Below, one piece after another: positions 24,634 through 33,233 of a DNA stretch of 64,000 nucleotides. The stretch is from Mycobacterium lentiflavum (GTDB lineage Bacteria; Actinomycetota; Actinomycetes; Mycobacteriales; Mycobacteriaceae). Each line of letters starts with the position of its first letter. Position 1 is the first letter of the stretch. The DNA is taken from the NCBI RefSeq assembly GCF_022374895.2, contig NZ_CP092423.2:4092001-4156000 (forward strand). The letters are read 5' to 3'. The position numbers were made by a program, and so were the translations under genes. The notes beneath the pieces were generated by a model. It was not told the DNA's origin, made no database searches, and saw nothing but the letters and a program-made list of their open reading frames with translations.

Positions 24634-25434
24634 TCACTTCTGGCAGTTCGGGCACCAGAACACGTTGCGGCCCTCGAGGACTGCGGTGCTGATCGGCCCG
24701 CCGCACACGCGACACGCCTCGCCGGCGCGCCGGTACACATACGTGCGGGGCCGGTCGGGTGCATAGGACGGCGGGCCGTGATCGTGAACGGGGCGCACCA
24801 CGACGATCTTGCCGCCCCGCAAGCCGACCTTCATCAGCGCGACCAGATCGGTCCATGCGGCGTCGAACTCCGCTTCGCTGACCCCTCGACCGGGCCGGTA
24901 CGGATCGATGCGATGACGGAACAACAACTCGCTTCGATACACATTGCCCACCCCGGCGATGACGCCCTGGTCCATCAACAACGCACCAATAGGCCTGCGG
25001 GACTTCATGATTCGGTTCCACGCCCACGCCGGGTCGGCGTCGCTGCGCAACGGATCGGGACCGAGCTTCGCGACGACGTCGCTGACCTGAGCCTCGTCGA
25101 TCACCTCGCACACCGTCGGGCCGCGCAGGTCGGTTCCGTACTCGGCGCCAACCATCCGCATTCGGACCTGTCCAACCGGTTCGGGAAGCTCGTCGCCGCG
25201 TTTCCACTCGGTGAAGGTGCCGTAGAGACCCAGGTGCACGTGCACGATCGGTCCGCCGGCGTAGTGGTGGAACAGATGCTTGCCCCAGGCGTTGGACTTG
25301 CGCAACACGTGGCCGTCGACCGTTGCCGCCGCGTCGGCGAAGCGGCCCTGCGGACTGGACACCGCGACCGGCGCGCCGCCGAAGCGGCGTTGGTGCAACC
25401 GCGCCAAGCGGTGCAGCGTATGCCCTTCGGGCAC
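24634..25434 (-). CDS. nei2: Endonuclease VIII-family DNA glycosylase/AP lyase (Nei2)
   Basis: Base-excision-repair enzyme that removes oxidised bases. 266 residues. Catalytic N-terminus MPEGHTLHRL: Pro2 is the Schiff-base nucleophile after Met removal and Glu3 the second catalytic residue. The H2TH region includes LLMDQGVIAGVGNVYRSE. The C-terminal zinc finger has Cys241, Cys244, Cys261 and Cys264 (CRVC and CPNC). The rpiB stop lies immediately before its start, so the two are probably co-transcribed. Confidence 0.95.
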   Translation of the reverse strand: MPEGHTLHRLARLHQRRFGGAPVAVSSPQGRFADAAATVDGHVLRKSNAWGKHLFHHYAGGPIVHVHLGLYGTFTEWKRGDELPEPVGQVRMRMVGAEYGTDLRGPTVCEVIDEAQVSDVVAKLGPDPLRSDADPAWAWNRIMKSRRPIGALLMDQGVIAGVGNVYRSELLFRHRIDPYRPGRGVSEAEFDAAWTDLVALMKVGLRGGKIVVVRPVHDHGPPSYAPDRPRTYVYRRAGEACRVCGGPISTAVLEGRNVFWCPNCQK

Positions 25435-25435
25435 C

Positions 25436-25924
25436 CTACGCCTGCGCGCCGGGCACCGGCGGGGCCTGGTGAGTGCGCTCGTACTCGTCGAGAATGTCGA
25501 TACGCCGTTGGTGGCGTTCGGCTTTCGACCACGGCGTGGTGAGGAAGGCGTCGACGAACGTCAGCGCCTCGGTCACGGTGTGCATCCGACCGCCGATGCC
25601 GATCAGCTGCGCGTTGTTGTGCTGACGCGCCAGCGAGGCGGTCTCGACGCTCCACGCCAGCGCGCACCTGGCGCCCGGCACCTTATTGGCCGCGATCTGT
25701 TCACCGTTGCCCGATCCCCCGATCACGATGCCCAGGCTGTCGGGGTCGGCCACCGCGCGGCTTGCGGCGTCGATGCAAAACGCGGGGTAGTCATCCTCGG
25801 CGTCGTAGGTGAAGGCGCCGCAGTCGATCGGCTCGTGTCCGGTCTTCTTGAGGTGGTCGATGATCGCTTGCTTGAGCTCGAATCCAGCATGGTCTGAACC
25901 CAGGTAGACGCGCATGACCGTCAT
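25436..25924 (-). CDS. rpiB: Ribose-5-phosphate isomerase B
   Basis: Interconverts ribose-5-P and ribulose-5-P in the pentose phosphate pathway. I use ATG 25924 (MTVMRVYLGSDHAG), 162 residues, the length known for the mycobacterial enzyme. ATG 25915 and GTG 25957 are in-frame alternatives and none has a clear ribosome-binding site. Conserved active-site loop GIVIGGSGNGEQIAANK near residues 66-82, carrying the catalytic Glu used by the mycobacterial subtype. Confidence 0.95.
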   Translation of the reverse strand: MTVMRVYLGSDHAGFELKQAIIDHLKKTGHEPIDCGAFTYDAEDDYPAFCIDAASRAVADPDSLGIVIGGSGNGEQIAANKVPGARCALAWSVETASLARQHNNAQLIGIGGRMHTVTEALTFVDAFLTTPWSKAERHQRRIDILDEYERTHQAPPVPGAQA

Positions 25925-25965
25925 TGTGCACGAGGAGGCCCGAGGCAATCCCGCCACCGTCGACC

Positions 25966-26019
25966 GAGAGTGAACTGCGCGACGCGTATCCGGCGTGTCG
26001 CGTCGTGAAATTCACACTC
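25966..26019 (-). terminator. Imperfect long hairpin, terminator of the DsbA-like gene
   Basis: Two 21-base arms (25966-25986 and 25999-26019) pair at all but a few positions, with flanks of the type GAGTGTGAA. It lies between the Rv2466c-like stop and the rpiB start. Confidence 0.55.
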
Positions 26020-26043
26020 GACACCCGCGGGATTAACCGGTTG

Positions 26044-26667
26044 TCAGTCGAACTCGGGCTTTTCGTGGCGCGACCGCTTGAGCTCGAAGAAGTGCGGGTA
26101 GGCGGCGAAGGTCACCGAGGCGTCCCACAGCTTGCCGGCTTCCTCGCCGCGCGGGATCCGCGACAGCACCGGCCCGAAGAACGCGACGTCGTTGACGTGG
26201 ATGGTGGGCGTTCCGACGTCGTCGCCGACGGCGTCCATGCCGGCGTGGTGGCTCTTGCGCAGCGCCTCGTCGTAGGAATCGCTCTCGGCGGCGGCGGCGA
26301 GTTCGGCCGGCAGGCCGACCTCGTCCAGCGCCAGCTTGATGACGTCGTCGAGTTCCTTGTTGCCCTTGTTGTGAATCTGGGTGCCCATTGCGGTGTAGAG
26401 CGGGGCGAGCACCTCGGCGCCGTGAGCCTGCTCGGCGGCGATCGCCACCCGCACCGGGCCCCAGGCCCGCTTCATGTTCTCGCGGTACTGCTCGGGCAGG
26501 TCTTCGCGGTTCTCGTTGAGCACTGCCAGGCTCATCACGTGGAAGTTCACCTCGATGTCGCGAACCTTTTCGACTTCGAGGATCCAGCGCGACGTGATCC
26601 ATGCCCATGGGCACAGCGGGTCGAACCAGAAATCGGCCTTGTTTTTCGCGGGGGCCTTCTCGGACAT
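26044..26667 (-). CDS. DsbA-like thioredoxin-fold oxidoreductase (Rv2466c-like), CPWA active site
   Basis: 207 residues, the same length as M. tuberculosis Rv2466c, a mycothiol-dependent reductase of oxidative-stress defence that also activates a thienopyrimidine prodrug. Start ATG 26667 (MSEKAPAKNKADFWFD) has GAGAGGAC upstream; the open frame runs on to 27420 antisense to pepN and is discarded. The active site is C19-P-W-A22: the second cysteine of CPWC is Ala (codon GCA). The cis-Pro loop GTPTIHVNDVAFFGP is intact. It can therefore work only as a monothiol enzyme, if it keeps redox activity. Confidence 0.92.
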   Translation of the reverse strand: MSEKAPAKNKADFWFDPLCPWAWITSRWILEVEKVRDIEVNFHVMSLAVLNENREDLPEQYRENMKRAWGPVRVAIAAEQAHGAEVLAPLYTAMGTQIHNKGNKELDDVIKLALDEVGLPAELAAAAESDSYDEALRKSHHAGMDAVGDDVGTPTIHVNDVAFFGPVLSRIPRGEEAGKLWDASVTFAAYPHFFELKRSRHEKPEFD

Positions 26668-26787
26668 TGCGCAGTCCTCTCGGAGAGAGATCGGGAAACG
26701 GTTAGCACACCGTTGTGCACAACCGTAGTCGCCGCGCGCGTGTTCCCGTTCCGCGCTGGGAGCTCGTGACGCTACTAAGTTGGACGG

Positions 26788-29382
26788 GTGGCCCTTCCTA
26801 ACCTCACCCGCGACCAAGCCGTCGAACGCGCGGCTCTGATCACCGTCGACAGCTACCAGATCAGCCTCGACGTCACCGACGGCTCGGGACCTGGAGGCGG
26901 GCCCGGCGAACGAACATTCCGCTCCACCACCACCGTCGTGTTCGACGCACTCGCGGGCGCCGACACGGTCATCGACCTGGCGGCCGAGACCGTTCGCAGT
27001 GCCACCCTCAACGGACGCGACGTGGACGTCTCCGGATACGACGAGTCGACCGGCATCCCGTTGCGGGGACTGGCCGACCGCAACGTCGTCGTCGTCGACG
27101 CCGACTGCCGCTACTCCAACACCGGCGAGGGACTGCATCGCTTCGTTGACCCGGTCGACAACGAGACCTACCTGTATTCGCAGTTCGAAACTGCGGACGC
27201 CAAGCGCATGTTCGCCTGCTTCGACCAACCCGACCTCAAGGCCACGTTCGACCTGCGGGTGGCCGCACCCGCGCACTGGAAGGTGATCTCCAACGCCCCC
27301 ACCACCTCGGTCGAGGGCGGCGTGCACAGTTTCGCGATCACACCGCGGATGAGCACCTATCTGGTGGCGTTGATCGCGGGCCCGTATGCCGAGTGGAAGG
27401 ACTCCTACCGCGACGAACACGGCGAGATCCCGCTGGGCATCTACTGCCGGACCTCACTGGCGCAGCATATGGACGCCGAGCGGTTGTTCACCGAGACCAA
27501 GCAGGGATTTGGCTTCTACCACAAGAACTTTGGCGTGCCATACGCGTTCGGCAAGTACGATCAGCTGTTCGTCCCTGAATTCAACGCCGGCGCAATGGAA
27601 AACGCCGGGGCGGTGACCTTCCTCGAGGATTACGTGTTCCGCAGCAAGGTCACCCGCGCGTCTTACGAGCGGCGCGCCGAGACGGTGCTACACGAGATGG
27701 CGCACATGTGGTTCGGCGATCTGGTCACCATGACCTGGTGGGATGACTTGTGGCTCAACGAATCCTTCGCCACGTTCGCCTCCGTGCTCTGCCAGGCCGA
27801 AGCGACTGAATACACCACGGCGTGGACAACCTTCGCCACCGTTGAGAAATCGTGGGCCTATCGCCAGGACCAGCTGCCCTCGACGCACCCGATCGCCGCC
27901 GACATCCCCGACCTGCACGCGGTGGAGGTGAATTTTGACGGCATCACCTACGCCAAGGGCGCCTCGGTGCTCAAGCAGCTGGTCGCCTATGTCGGGCTGG
28001 AGCACTTCCTGGCCGGGCTGCGCGACTACTTCCGCACGCACGCATTCGGCAACGCCACCTTCGACGATCTGCTGTCCGCGCTGGAGCAGGCATCAGGTCG
28101 TGACCTGTCGAATTGGGGACAGCAGTGGTTGAAAACCACCGGCCTGAACACGCTGCGCCCGGAATTCGACACCGATGGCGACGGGAAGTTCACTCGGTTC
28201 GTGCTGACGCAAAGCGGCGCGGCGCCGGGCGCCGGCGAGACCCGGGTGCATCGGCTGGCGGTCGGGGTCTATGACGACGACGGCGCGGGCAAGCTGGTGC
28301 GGGTGCACCGAGAGGAACTCGACGTCGACGGTCCGGAGACGGAAGTTCCTGGGCTGGTTGGTGTTTCGTCCGGCAAGCTGATTCTGGTCAACGATGACGA
28401 CCTGACCTATTGCTCGTTGCGTCTGGATCCGCAGTCGTTGCGGACCGCGCTGGAGCGCATCGCCGACATCGCCGAGGCGCTGCCCCGCTCGCTGGTGTGG
28501 TCGGCGGCGTGGGAGATGACCCGCGACGCCGAACTGCGCGCCCGCGACTTCGTCGCCCTCGTCTCCGGTGGTGTGCAGGCAGAGACGGAAGTCGGTGTGG
28601 CACAACGGCTGCTGATGCAGGCACAGACGGCGCTGGGCTCCTACGCCGAGCCGGGCTGGGCACGCGAGCACGGCTGGCCGCAGTTCGCCGATCGGGTGCT
28701 GGCGCTGGCGCGGGCCGCCGAACCGGGATCGGATCACCAGCTCGCCTTCGTCAACACGCTGTGCTCGTCGGTGCTGTCCGACCGGCACATCGCGGCGCTC
28801 GCCGATCTGCTCGATCGGGATCCGTCCGAATTGGGGCTGGCGGGCCTCGAGATCGACACCGACCTACGCTGGCGCATCGTGACCGCGTTGGCCACCGCCG
28901 GTGACATCGACGCGGACGGCATCGAGACGCCGTTCATCGATGCCGAGGTGCGGCGCGACCCGACCGCGACCGGCAAGCGTCACGGCGCCCAGGCTGCCGC
29001 GGCCCGCCCGCAACTCGAGGTCAAGGAGCAGGCGTTCATCACGGTGGTTGAGGACGACACCGTGCCCAACACGGCGGCGCGCTCGATCGTCGGGGGATTC
29101 GGGGCGCCCGGCCAGGGTGAGTTGCTCAAGCCGTTCACCGCGCGCTATTTCCAGGCCATTCCCGGCGTCTGGGCGCGGCGCTCCAGCGAGGTCGCGCAAA
29201 CCGTGGTGATCGGGCTCTACCCGTCCTGGAACATCAGCGAGGAGGGCATCGCCGCCGCCGACGAGTTCCTGTCCGCGCCCGACTCCGAGGTGCCTCCGGC
29301 CCTGCGCCGGCTGGTGCTGGAGGGCCAGGCCGGGGTGAAGCGGGCGTTGCGGGCCCGCACCTTCGACGCGGGTCAGCAATAA
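26788..29382 (+). CDS. pepN: Aminopeptidase N (M1 metallopeptidase)
   Basis: Zinc aminopeptidase that trims N-terminal residues from peptides in the cytoplasm, downstream of proteasome and Clp degradation. 864 residues. GAMEN exopeptidase motif near residue 267 and HEMAH near 302, with the third zinc ligand in NESFATF 18-19 residues further on. A C-terminal ERAP1-like helical domain follows (about 530-860). GTG start at 26788. Divergent from the Rv2466c-like gene with a 120-base shared promoter region. Confidence 0.97.
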   Translation: MALPNLTRDQAVERAALITVDSYQISLDVTDGSGPGGGPGERTFRSTTTVVFDALAGADTVIDLAAETVRSATLNGRDVDVSGYDESTGIPLRGLADRNVVVVDADCRYSNTGEGLHRFVDPVDNETYLYSQFETADAKRMFACFDQPDLKATFDLRVAAPAHWKVISNAPTTSVEGGVHSFAITPRMSTYLVALIAGPYAEWKDSYRDEHGEIPLGIYCRTSLAQHMDAERLFTETKQGFGFYHKNFGVPYAFGKYDQLFVPEFNAGAMENAGAVTFLEDYVFRSKVTRASYERRAETVLHEMAHMWFGDLVTMTWWDDLWLNESFATFASVLCQAEATEYTTAWTTFATVEKSWAYRQDQLPSTHPIAADIPDLHAVEVNFDGITYAKGASVLKQLVAYVGLEHFLAGLRDYFRTHAFGNATFDDLLSALEQASGRDLSNWGQQWLKTTGLNTLRPEFDTDGDGKFTRFVLTQSGAAPGAGETRVHRLAVGVYDDDGAGKLVRVHREELDVDGPETEVPGLVGVSSGKLILVNDDDLTYCSLRLDPQSLRTALERIADIAEALPRSLVWSAAWEMTRDAELRARDFVALVSGGVQAETEVGVAQRLLMQAQTALGSYAEPGWAREHGWPQFADRVLALARAAEPGSDHQLAFVNTLCSSVLSDRHIAALADLLDRDPSELGLAGLEIDTDLRWRIVTALATAGDIDADGIETPFIDAEVRRDPTATGKRHGAQAAAARPQLEVKEQAFITVVEDDTVPNTAARSIVGGFGAPGQGELLKPFTARYFQAIPGVWARRSSEVAQTVVIGLYPSWNISEEGIAAADEFLSAPDSEVPPALRRLVLEGQAGVKRALRARTFDAGQQ

Positions 29383-29402
29383 CCGCGAGCGCCATTGCAG
29401 CG

Positions 29403-29570
29403 CTACTGGACGGTTGCTGAGGTCACCGTCATCTCGTCGGCGCTCCGAGCCGACATGCACTGCGAGATGGGCACCTGTAGGTCGCGGCCCCGTTCGGTGC
29501 CGCTGTCATTGAGACGCTCGGCGAGCGCCGGGCGTAGGCCGAGGCCACTGAGCAGGAGCAGCAGAACCAA
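29403..29570 (-). CDS. Possible small exported protein, start uncertain
   Basis: A minus-strand frame ending TAG at 29403 encodes a hydrophobic leader (LVLLLLLSGLGLRPALA) and a short polar mature part (ERLNDSGTERGRDLQ, later ISQCMSARSADEM). It looks like a signal peptide plus about 40 residues. The first usable start in frame is TTG 29570, which leaves a very short n-region. The upstream coding look (RAVVALT) continues beyond it without an ATG or GTG, so the start may be damaged or non-standard. It follows the DUF5130 gene closely. M. tuberculosis may annotate a small ORF here; I am not certain. Confidence 0.35.
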   Translation of the reverse strand: MVLLLLLSGLGLRPALAERLNDSGTERGRDLQVPISQCMSARSADEMTVTSATVQ

Positions 29571-29632
29571 CGTCAGCGCGACGACCGCACGACCCGTGGT
29601 CGCAACCCGGACGTGAAGTGGCTCATGCCTCG

Positions 29633-30100
29633 CTAAGCCGGGGTGATACCGGAGCTGAGCACGCGGATCGCGCTGACCAGACCGTCGACCAAATGCCCCT
29701 GCTCGAACGCCGCCGAGGCAGCGGCCACGCCCAGCGGGGCAGCCGACTCGGCGCCGCGTCCGCGGACTTCGGAGCCGTAGACCACCTCGATGACGGCTTG
29801 GTCGGGCGAGACCGCCAGCAGCACTGCGTTGTTCGGCGTCGGCACGTCGGCCAGGATCTCGCGCGCCCGGGCCGCGGTGTCACTGCCCAGGTCGCCGATG
29901 TAGACGGCGAACCGCGTCATCGACTGGCGCGAGCCGTATTTCAGGGCGTCATCAATGGCGACCAGGTCCGCGATCGGGAACGGGTAGTGCACCGACAGCT
30001 CACCGGGCTCGGTGACGCCGGAAACCCGTCCGCTGCTGGTGACCGCGAAGCCGACGGGCAGTTCCGCCGGTGCTTTCGTCGCTACCTCACCATGTGCCAC
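29633..30100 (-). CDS. DUF5130 (TPM-like) protein, Rv2468c-like
   Basis: 155 residues from GTG 30100, chosen because GGAGG stands 8 bases upstream; GTG 30109 is in frame but overlaps that site. Soluble alpha/beta sequence with TRFAVYIGDLGSDTAARA and NNAVLLAVSPDQAVIEVVYG, features of the DUF5130/TPM fold; no membrane segment. Its start overlaps the small membrane-protein gene by 14 bases. From memory, the M. smegmatis pair MSMEG_4692/4693 at this locus was found in the cytochrome bcc-aa3 supercomplex, with the DUF5130 member as an association factor. A role at complex IV is inferred. Confidence 0.8.
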   Translation of the reverse strand: MAHGEVATKAPAELPVGFAVTSSGRVSGVTEPGELSVHYPFPIADLVAIDDALKYGSRQSMTRFAVYIGDLGSDTAARAREILADVPTPNNAVLLAVSPDQAVIEVVYGSEVRGRGAESAAPLGVAAASAAFEQGHLVDGLVSAIRVLSSGITPA

Positions 30101-30320
30101 TGGCGCCACCTCCGACCGAGAACTCCGATGCGTGATGACCGTGCGAGTGGCCGACGAATTCGTCGGTGGCAGCCCACAGAATCGGCGGATGCGTCCACGG
30201 CTCGGACATCTTGTAGGTCGCCGGGTGCGGCCCCTTGCGCGACCAGATCAGCGCCGCCAGCACGATCACCAGCAACACCGGGATTCCAACCACGTACAGG
30301 TGAATCTCCATAGCGCTCAC
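30087..30320 (-). CDS. ctaJ: Small membrane protein, probable cytochrome aa3 subunit CtaJ
   Basis: 77 residues with one N-terminal transmembrane helix (YVVGIPVLLVIVLAALIW), a basic stop (SRKG), a hydrophilic part (HPATYKMSEPWTHPP) and a His-rich stretch (GHSHGHHASEF). GTG start at 30320; an ATG three codons later is possible. Overlaps the DUF5130 gene. Locus and topology match the M. smegmatis subunit MSMEG_4693 (CtaJ) seen in cryo-EM of the respiratory supercomplex (recalled, not searched). Confidence 0.7.
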   Translation of the reverse strand: MSAMEIHLYVVGIPVLLVIVLAALIWSRKGPHPATYKMSEPWTHPPILWAATDEFVGHSHGHHASEFSVGGGASGTW

Positions 30321-30378
30321 GACGGAAACCGTATCCCACCGAGTGATCCCACGGCGCGCTTGGACACAAGATTGGCGG

Positions 30379-31050
30379 TCAGGCCGCGCCCTCGCCGAGG
30401 TAACGGACCCACGACGGATCCATTTCCTTGACCGTGGAAAGCAGTCGCCAATGCTGCCCGGTGGGCGGCAGCGGAGCCCGGCGCAGTGACCAACCGAGTT
30501 CGGCGAGCAGCTTGTCGCCCTTGCGGTGATTGCAGGTCGAGCAGCAGGCGACGCAGTTCTCCCACGAGTGTCCGCCGCCGCGGCTGCGCGGCACGACGTG
30601 GTCGACGGTGTCGGCCTTCGCTCCGCAGTAGGCGCAGCAGAAGCGGTCGCGGTGCATCAGCGCGGCGCGGGTCATCGGGACCCGGGCCCGGTAGGGAACC
30701 CGGACGTAGGTCCGCAGCTGGATCACCGACGGCACCAGGATCGACTCGCTCGCCGAGTGGATGACCGGGCCGGACGGGTCGTGGTGCACCACATCGGCCT
30801 TGCCGCAGATCACCATCACGATCGCGCGCCGCATCGGCAGTGCGGTCAGCGGTTCGTAGGTGGAATTCAGCAGCAGAACCCGGCGGCGACTCCAGATCGA
30901 AGCGCTTTCGTGCCGGTTGGACGGATGGGTATCGGCGCCCGGGGCGGGACGGTGGGAAACGCTGTGCAGGGACGACGCGGTTGTGGGTCCGGTTAGCCCT
31001 GCCGCGGCCCCTGAACTTCGGTGGCTGCGGCGTCTCTTGCCCTGCGCCAT
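30379..31050 (-). CDS. HNH endonuclease domain protein (Rv2469c-like)
   Basis: 223 residues from ATG 31050 (MAQGKRRRSHRSSG) with CGGAGGATTT just upstream; the frame stays open to 31182 but the extra part is not conserved-looking. Basic N-terminus, then RRVLLLNSTYEPL, a segment common to this family. The HNH/zinc module has FCCAYCG, TVDHVVPRSRGG and CCSTCNHRKGDK (two CxxC pairs and the DH). The family is widespread in actinobacteria; its biological role is not established. It is not next to any restriction methylase. Confidence 0.9.
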   Translation of the reverse strand: MAQGKRRRSHRSSGAAAGLTGPTTASSLHSVSHRPAPGADTHPSNRHESASIWSRRRVLLLNSTYEPLTALPMRRAIVMVICGKADVVHHDPSGPVIHSASESILVPSVIQLRTYVRVPYRARVPMTRAALMHRDRFCCAYCGAKADTVDHVVPRSRGGGHSWENCVACCSTCNHRKGDKLLAELGWSLRRAPLPPTGQHWRLLSTVKEMDPSWVRYLGEGAA

Positions 31051-31193
31051 AAATCCTCCGCGGATAGTCCACCATGATTCGTCGCCAATCGCACGCCTAA
31101 TTGTTGCTGCACGCCGTGTCGAACCGGTGAACAGCAGGGCGACTCCCGCCCGTTTGACTGCGCCAGCATGCCGATGCACCACAATGGAGGGTG

Positions 31194-31589
31194 ATGGATC
31201 AGGTACAACAGTCCTTCTACGACGCCGTCGGCGGTGCCGAGACCTTCAAAACGATCGTGGCGCGCTTTTACGCGCAGGTCCCCGAGGACGAAATCCTGCG
31301 TGAGCTGTATCCGCTGGACGACCTCAGCGGCGCCGAAGAGCGGCTGCGCATGTTCCTCGAGCAGTACTGGGGCGGTCCGCGCACCTACTCCGACCAGCGC
31401 GGACACCCGCGGCTGCGGATGCGTCATGTGCCGTTCCGGATCACCCCGATCGAGCGCGATGCGTGGCTGCGCTGCATGCACACCGCCGTCGCGTCGATCG
31501 ATGCACAGACTCTCGACGACGAGCATCGCCGAGAGCTGCTCAACTATCTGGAAATGGCTGCACACTCACTCGTCAATTCACCCTTGTAG
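31194..31589 (+). CDS. glbO: Group II truncated haemoglobin trHbO
   Basis: Haem protein that binds O2 and is membrane-associated in M. tuberculosis. 131 residues from ATG 31194; GTG 31191 directly abuts the GGAGG ribosome-binding site and is less likely. Conserved ARFYAQV with the B10 Tyr, YPLDDLSGAEERL, and the group II signature FLEQYWGGPRTYSDQRGHP followed by RLRMRHVPF with the proximal His. A few residues longer at the N-terminus than the M. tuberculosis protein. It lies 25 bases before aglA in the same direction. Confidence 0.96.
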   Translation: MDQVQQSFYDAVGGAETFKTIVARFYAQVPEDEILRELYPLDDLSGAEERLRMFLEQYWGGPRTYSDQRGHPRLRMRHVPFRITPIERDAWLRCMHTAVASIDAQTLDDEHRRELLNYLEMAAHSLVNSPL

Positions 31590-31614
31590 ATACCTCGCAA
31601 CCGAACGGAGCAAT

Positions 31615-33180
31615 ATGAGCCCCGCAGCATGGTGGTCGAACGCGGTCTTTTACCAGGTCTATCCACGGTCCTTCGCCGACAGCAACGGCGACGGCGTCGG
31701 CGACATCGACGGCATCGTTGCCCATCTCGATCACCTGGTGCGGCTGGGCATCGACGCGATCTGGCTCAGCCCAGTCACCGTCTCGCCAATGGCCGACCAC
31801 GGCTACGACGTCGCCGATCCGCGCGACATCGACCCGCTGTTCGGCGGGATGCCCGCGATCGAACGGCTGATCACGGCAGCCCACGAGCGCAACATCAAGA
31901 TCACCATGGACGTGGTGCCCAACCACACCAGCTCCCAGCACGCGTGGTTCCAGGCCGCGCTGGCCGCCGGTCCCGGCACCGATGCCCGGGAGCGTTACTA
32001 CTTCCGCGACGGCAAGGGGCCCGACGGTGCGCTGCCCCCGAATAACTGGACGTCGGTCTTCGGCGGCCCGGCCTGGGAGCGGGTGGTCGAGCCCGACGGC
32101 AATCCCGGCCAGTACTACCTACACCTGTTCGACACCCACCAGCCGGACCTGAACTGGGACAACCCTGAAGTGTTCGACGACTTCGAGGCTTCGCTGCGGT
32201 TCTGGCTGGAGCGTGGCGTGGACGGCTTCCGCATCGACGTAGCGCACGGGATGGCCAAGCCGGCCGGCCTGCCCGACGCGAAGGAAGCCGTCAAGGTGTT
32301 GTCGCACAGCGACGACGACCCGCGCTTCAACAACGCGGCCGTGCACGACATCCATCGCAAGATCCGCAAGATCGTCGACGAGTACGACGGTGCGGTGACC
32401 ATTGGCGAAGTGTGGGTGCTGGACAACATGCTCTGGGCCGAGTACCTCCGGCCCGACGAACTGCATCTCGGCTTCAACTTCCGGCTGACCAAGGTCGCCT
32501 TCGTCGCCCACCAAATTCACGACGCCGTCGAGAACTCGCTGAAGGCCACCGCCATCTATGACTCCGTTCCGACCTGGACGCTGTCCAACCACGACATTGA
32601 CCGGGAGGTCACCCGCTACGGCGGCGGCGAAATCGGGCTGCGCCGGGCGCGAGCGATGGCGATGGTGATGCTGGCCCTGCCCGGCACTGTGTTCATCTAC
32701 AACGGCGAGGAGCTCGGGCTGCCCGACGTGCTGGACCTGCCCGAAGAGGTGCTGCAGGACCCGACCTGGGAACGCTCCGGGCACACCGAGCGGGGCCGCG
32801 ACAAGGTCCGGGTTCCGCTGCCGTGGTCGGGCGATACTCCCCCGTTCGGGTTCTCCAGTTCGCCCGACACCTGGTTGCCGATGCCGGCCGACTGGGCGTC
32901 GCTGACGGTCGAAAAGCAGGACGCCGATCCCGACTCGACGTTGACGTTTTTCCGCACGGTGCTCAAATTGCGCAGGGAGCGCGCTGAATTCGACGGCGTC
33001 GAGCTGGAGTGGCTGACCGCAACCGACGATGCGCTGGTATTCCGGCGACCCGGGGGCCTGGTGTGCGCGCTGAACACCGGAAAGCGTCCGATGGCACTGC
33101 CCGCCGGCGAACTCATTTTCGCCAGTGCGCCGTTGGTCGACGGTCAGTTGCCGACCGACGCCGCGGCCTGGTTGGTCTAA
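31615..33180 (+). CDS. aglA: Alpha-glucosidase (GH13)
   Basis: 521-residue glycoside hydrolase family 13 enzyme for alpha-glucosides such as maltose, isomaltose or trehalose derivatives. ATG 31615 (MSPAAWWSNAVFYQVYPRSF) follows CGGAGCAAT; the frame open from 31234 is an overprint of glbO. GH13 regions: I DVVPNHTS near 102, II GFRIDVAHGM with the nucleophile Asp near 207, III GEVWVL with the acid/base Glu near 264, IV SNHD near 325. Probably co-transcribed with glbO. Confidence 0.95.
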   Translation: MSPAAWWSNAVFYQVYPRSFADSNGDGVGDIDGIVAHLDHLVRLGIDAIWLSPVTVSPMADHGYDVADPRDIDPLFGGMPAIERLITAAHERNIKITMDVVPNHTSSQHAWFQAALAAGPGTDARERYYFRDGKGPDGALPPNNWTSVFGGPAWERVVEPDGNPGQYYLHLFDTHQPDLNWDNPEVFDDFEASLRFWLERGVDGFRIDVAHGMAKPAGLPDAKEAVKVLSHSDDDPRFNNAAVHDIHRKIRKIVDEYDGAVTIGEVWVLDNMLWAEYLRPDELHLGFNFRLTKVAFVAHQIHDAVENSLKATAIYDSVPTWTLSNHDIDREVTRYGGGEIGLRRARAMAMVMLALPGTVFIYNGEELGLPDVLDLPEEVLQDPTWERSGHTERGRDKVRVPLPWSGDTPPFGFSSSPDTWLPMPADWASLTVEKQDADPDSTLTFFRTVLKLRRERAEFDGVELEWLTATDDALVFRRPGGLVCALNTGKRPMALPAGELIFASAPLVDGQLPTDAAAWLV

Positions 33181-33233
33181 CCTGCCCCGGGGACCAATTC
33201 GCGCCGCGGCCCGCGCTGGCCTATATGTGTTAC

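Noticed and set aside
26667..27420. N-terminal extension of the DsbA-like gene to 27420
   Set aside because: The extension is antisense to pepN; the family length and a good ribosome-binding site place the start at 26667.
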